Assembly (NCBI RefSeq): GCF_020889785.1
Contig: NZ_JACMYK010000007.1
Coordinates: 62,001 to 126,000 of the forward strand
DNA from: Bradyrhizobium acaciae
GTDB lineage: Bacteria; Pseudomonadota; Alphaproteobacteria; Rhizobiales; Xanthobacteraceae
Direction: 5' to 3'
DNA: 64,000 bases
In this document: positions 61,416 through 64,000 of the stretch, in pieces
How positions within the stretch are numbered: position 1 is the first letter of the stretch
Layout: every line of letters begins with the position of its first letter
Program-made: the position numbers and the translations under genes
The notes under the pieces: model-generated
Told to the model about the DNA's origin: nothing
Database searches by the model: none
Seen by the model: the letters and a program-made list of their open reading frames with translations, nothing else

Positions 61416-61603
61416 AGGCGCTGTTCTGGAGTGCCGTGATCAATGGCGTCGTCGCCGTGCCACTGATGGTGGTTATCATCCTGCTGGCGTCCAGGCGTTC
61501 GGTCATGGGACCGCACGTCTCAAGTCGATCGACAGTGCTGCTCGGCTGGATCGCAACCGCCGTGATGGGGTTGGCCGCCATCCTGATGTTTGTGCTTCGT
61601 TGA
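61361..61603 (+). pseudogene. C-terminal remnant of an Nramp-type metal transporter
   Basis: The frame GLLIQYSPVSPMKALFWSAV continues with INGVVAVPLMVVIILLAS and LLGWIATAVMGLAAILMF. This matches the last two or three membrane spans of MntH/Nramp divalent-metal transporters. The first ~370 residues are missing. It is read in a different frame from the small gene starting at 61233, so the transporter was lost by deletion. Confidence 0.65.
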
Positions 61604-61642
61604 TCGGAGCCGCCGGTTGCGATTGCAACACCGATGTCACGG

Positions 61643-61676
61643 CACAGCCCGGCAGGAAGTCTCCTGCCGGGCTGTG
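61643..61676 (+). terminator. Very strong hairpin after the Nramp remnant
   Basis: CACAGCCCGGCAGGA and TCCTGCCGGGCTGTG form a perfect 15-bp stem with a 4-base loop, 40 bases after the stop. Probably a bidirectional terminator, though no T-run follows. Confidence 0.65.
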
Positions 61677-61772
61677 TCATCGGCGCTCCCGAGGGCAGGT
61701 CGGGCCGCTCAATGACTCGTGATTGCAGTCGCCTCCGCCGCCGCGCGCTGCATGCACGAGGACTCGCTGCGC

Positions 61773-62057
61773 TCAGATGTCGCCCAGCCTGCACCAGGCG
61801 AGGTCGATCAAGTTGCCGATCCTGGCGGATTGAGCCAACAGCTTTTCGCGGCTCTCGGGATGTTCAATTTTTTCGATCACGATGGACGTGCGCGCGTGGG
61901 TTATCTGAAGCGCGAAGATTGCTTCCTGAAGCGCCTCACGTGCTTTCTGTCGCCGGGCGCCCCAAAGTTCGGGCGCGTCGGTCGGCTTGGCCACGCATGC
62001 CATCGGTTGCGCAGGTAAACGACGGTTGCGTCCATGAAGGCTCATGGTGTCCGGCAT
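61773..62057 (-). CDS. Hypothetical protein
   Basis: A 94-residue frame whose last 70 residues (WGARRQKAREALQEAIFALQ; IEHPESREKLLAQSARI) are helical and protein-like. The first 25 residues are less so, and an internal start is possible. It is divergent from the MarR gene. No motif recognised and no FixK box. Confidence 0.45.
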   Translation of the reverse strand: MPDTMSLHGRNRRLPAQPMACVAKPTDAPELWGARRQKAREALQEAIFALQITHARTSIVIEKIEHPESREKLLAQSARIGNLIDLAWCRLGDI

Positions 62058-62193
62058 TGGGCTTTCTCCCCCTGTTCCGAGCTCGTTGCTTTGTCAGGAG
62101 GGATATTGAGGGCCCTGTCTTAAATGCCCGATCTATTCGCTTATCGTAATTCGGCAAGTTATGTGATTTTTGTGCTTAATCGATTGAAAACGG

Positions 62194-62226
62194 TATATGC
62201 ATATAAATTGCAAGTATATGCATATA
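62194..62226 (+). promoter_or_regulatory. Twin 12-bp palindromes, likely MarR operator
   Basis: TATATGCATATA occurs twice, at 62194-62205 and 62215-62226. Both copies are perfect inverted repeats with centres 21 bp apart, two helical turns. They lie directly before the MarR start at 62242, so autorepression is the simplest reading. Confidence 0.7.
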
Positions 62227-62241
62227 ACGAAGGACGCCTTG

Positions 62242-62721
62242 ATGAATCACGATGCACCGCCGACAGCCGAAGAACTGGCCGCGGTGGGTAGTTGTTGCGC
62301 CGCATTTAATATCCGCAAGGCCAGCCGTGTGATCACCCGGCTCTATGCCGAGGCCTTCGCGCCCGTCGGGGTAGAGCCGACGCAGTTCATGCTGCTCGCG
62401 GCTTGTGCGCGGCAAGGGACAGTAACCGTGGGCGCACTTGCGTCGAGAATGTCGATGGATCCGAGTGCGCTCGCGCGCAATGTTGCAATTCTCCAGCGCC
62501 GCGGTCTGCTGAAGATCGCGTTCGGTGCAGATCGCCGCGTGCGCGACCTCTCGCTCTCCGCCAAAGGCAGGAAGACCTTGTCCCGCGCGCTGCCGCTCTG
62601 GAGAGAGGTCCAGGCGAAGCTGGCGGGACAGTTCGGGGATGACCGCTTCGGAGCGGCGGTCGAAATGATGAAAGGAATCACCCGTTCGGGTGAGGCGCTG
62701 CTCGATCGTTCGCTTTCGTAG
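62242..62721 (+). CDS. MarR-family regulator
   Basis: A 159-residue winged-helix protein: dimer helices at both ends, recognition part VTVGALASRMSMDPSALARN and wing FGADRRVRDLSLSAKG with the conserved DxR. I chose ATG 62242 because AAGGAC precedes it and the longer frame runs through the twin palindromes. It probably represses itself and perhaps the AraC-type gene nine bases further on. The inducer is unknown. Confidence 0.86.
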   Translation: MNHDAPPTAEELAAVGSCCAAFNIRKASRVITRLYAEAFAPVGVEPTQFMLLAACARQGTVTVGALASRMSMDPSALARNVAILQRRGLLKIAFGADRRVRDLSLSAKGRKTLSRALPLWREVQAKLAGQFGDDRFGAAVEMMKGITRSGEALLDRSLS

Positions 62722-62730
62722 GAGATCAGG

Positions 62731-63678
62731 ATGCCCGTCCGCTGGCTTAATCAGTCACCGGTGCTGCGTGTCGAGCGCTTCAAGAGCTTCGATGAGTTTC
62801 GTCCTAATGACGTAATCGGCGGATTGAGAAGCACGCCGCTGGATTCGTCGCCGATTTCGGTCTCGCGGAGCATCCTGCCGCTTCCCGACTGCCTTCTCGT
62901 GCTGCAGCGATCCTTTGCCCGGCGAATGGAGGGAGATCTCGGGGCAAATCGCGGAGTTGGGATTGTCATTCCGCTCGCATTCCACGCAACCATGAATGGG
63001 AATGCGGTCGGCGATTCCACGATCGGGCTCATCCGCGGTCGTGCGCCCGTCGATGTTGTTGAGCAGCATGCAAACACCTATCTCATGCTGCGGTTCGGCT
63101 CCGATATGAGCAATCGAGGATGGGCCGACTTCAATATGGGAATCCAGTTTTTCAGGCCAGCGCCGACAAAGATGCTGGCGCTGCGATCAGCAATTCTGGA
63201 TATGTTTTGCCTGGCGTCCGGTTGCCAGGATCTCAGGCAGTTCGAGCTCTTGAGCGGGCAGCTACAGGAGACGCTGATCGCCGGGCTCGATAGCGTGCTG
63301 GTCGAGGACAGTGTCAAGCGGGTGCTCCCTGGCTCGTTCGACCGGCATCAAAAGCTCGTCGAACGTCTGGATGAACTGGTGACGGCGGTCGGGGCGGCCG
63401 ACCTTTACAGTAGCAGTCTTGCGCAGACGCTCGGCGTTTCCGTTCGAACTCTGCAGACCGCCGTGCAGCACGTCCGTGGAGTGAGTCTGCATCAACATCT
63501 TCGGTCGAAGCGCATGTGGTCGGTTCGCAGGCTCCTCGTCAAAGGTAGCCCGCTCCTCACTGTGACGGCGGCGGCGCATGCCAACGGCTTCTGGCATCTG
63601 AGCGACTTCGCCAGGTGTTATGGCCGTGCATATGGCGAGATGCCGTCGGAAACGCTCGCGCGGGCGCGGGGGGGCTAG
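62731..63678 (+). CDS. AraC-family regulator
   Basis: A 315-residue protein. The C-terminal ~100 residues form the double helix-turn-helix (LAQTLGVSVRTLQTAVQHV; VTAAAHANGFWHLSDFARCY with GEMPSETL). The N-terminal ~200 residues resemble the ligand-binding part of AraC regulators of the cupin-less type. It follows the MarR gene closely, so it may share the twin-palindrome operator. Target genes are not visible in the window. Confidence 0.87.
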   Translation: MPVRWLNQSPVLRVERFKSFDEFRPNDVIGGLRSTPLDSSPISVSRSILPLPDCLLVLQRSFARRMEGDLGANRGVGIVIPLAFHATMNGNAVGDSTIGLIRGRAPVDVVEQHANTYLMLRFGSDMSNRGWADFNMGIQFFRPAPTKMLALRSAILDMFCLASGCQDLRQFELLSGQLQETLIAGLDSVLVEDSVKRVLPGSFDRHQKLVERLDELVTAVGAADLYSSSLAQTLGVSVRTLQTAVQHVRGVSLHQHLRSKRMWSVRRLLVKGSPLLTVTAAAHANGFWHLSDFARCYGRAYGEMPSETLARARGG

Positions 63679-63887
63679 AAGTGCGGTCGCTTTTCCAAAT
63701 TGGAAATGGGCGCCCGTCTAACCCCCTGCCGACCGTCCAAGGCGGCGCAGCACGTCGTCCCCAGCGGGCTGCGGGGCCGTGCCGGCTCTTATAGCCCAAT
63801 TGGGTTATCCAGGTGCCGCACATGACCTGATTGTCTGGCACAAGCTGCACTGGTTTGTGGGCTCCGCCGTGATCTAGATTGACGATC

Positions 63888-64000
63888 ATGGGGCACGACA
63901 GCGAAAGATTTTGGCGAGTGCGTCGTGCGGGCCTGCCAGCCGGCGCTCGCAAATGGCTGCGTCATTGGCTCGAAGCGGTCGATGGCGATCTGGCTTTCAG
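63888..64000 (+). CDS. Start of an unidentified small protein, cut by the window edge
   Basis: From ATG 63888 the frame reads MGHDSERFWRVRRAGLPAGA, then RKWLRHWLEAVDGDL, and stays open to the edge. Composition is basic and tryptophan-containing. No ribosome site is obvious. The 209 bases before it show no gene. Confidence 0.35.
   Translation, partial: MGHDSERFWRVRRAGLPAGARKWLRHWLEAVDGDLAF

Noticed and set aside
1-64000. CRISPR arrays, complete insertion sequences, rRNA genes
   Set aside because: No regularly spaced direct repeats, no transposase with terminal repeats and no rRNA-like sequence were found on reading both strands.

Overview
The window comes from a high-GC alphaproteobacterium of the Bradyrhizobium / Rhodopseudomonas / Afipia group (Nitrobacteraceae). 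The evidence is a complete fixNOQP-fixGHIS cluster, fixLJ, a FixK-type regulator next to hemN, a phasin and class I PHB genes, and many small proteins whose style I recognise from Bradyrhizobium. I cannot name the species from sequence alone.

Positions 1-9100 are an accessory, partly decayed island. They hold two tRNA 3'-end remnants, an XRE/ImmA-IrrE regulator pair, a compact ubiquitin-like conjugation operon (small protein, tandem-ubiquitin protein, E2-like/E1 fusion, DUF6527), two frameshifted pseudogenes, an HNH endonuclease, a few small hypothetical genes and the frameshifted C-terminal half of a large serine recombinase.

Positions 9139-61181 are one continuous oxygen-limitation island. 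I found 32 sites that match or nearly match the FixK/FNR half-site pattern TTG(A/C)-N6-(T/G)CAA. Most lie 58-75 bp (centre to start codon) from a gene. The island encodes the FixL-FixJ-FixK cascade, hemN, the cbb3 oxidase with its assembly genes, and three c-type cytochromes or cytochrome subunits outside or inside that cluster. It also encodes nine CBS-domain proteins (six CBS-CBS-BON, three CBS-only), a universal stress protein, Hsp20, two eRF1-like (baeRF/host-attachment) proteins, a PHB module (phbB, phaC, phasin), phosphoketolase plus acetate kinase, an ADP-forming acyl-CoA synthetase-GNAT fusion, a zinc alcohol dehydrogenase, a kinase-like/P-loop protein, an Mla-type lipid ABC importer and about ten small membrane proteins. 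The composition resembles in function (not in sequence) the mycobacterial DosR dormancy regulon: CBS, Usp and Hsp20 proteins plus fermentative ATP and redox balancing, with a high-affinity oxidase added.

A recurrent two-gene unit stands out: a CBS-BON gene followed directly by a 48-69 residue membrane protein, seen three times under FixK boxes.

Positions 61182-64000 hold an Nramp transporter remnant with a strong hairpin, a MarR regulator whose promoter carries two identical 12-bp palindromes 21 bp apart, an AraC-type regulator and the start of an unidentified gene.
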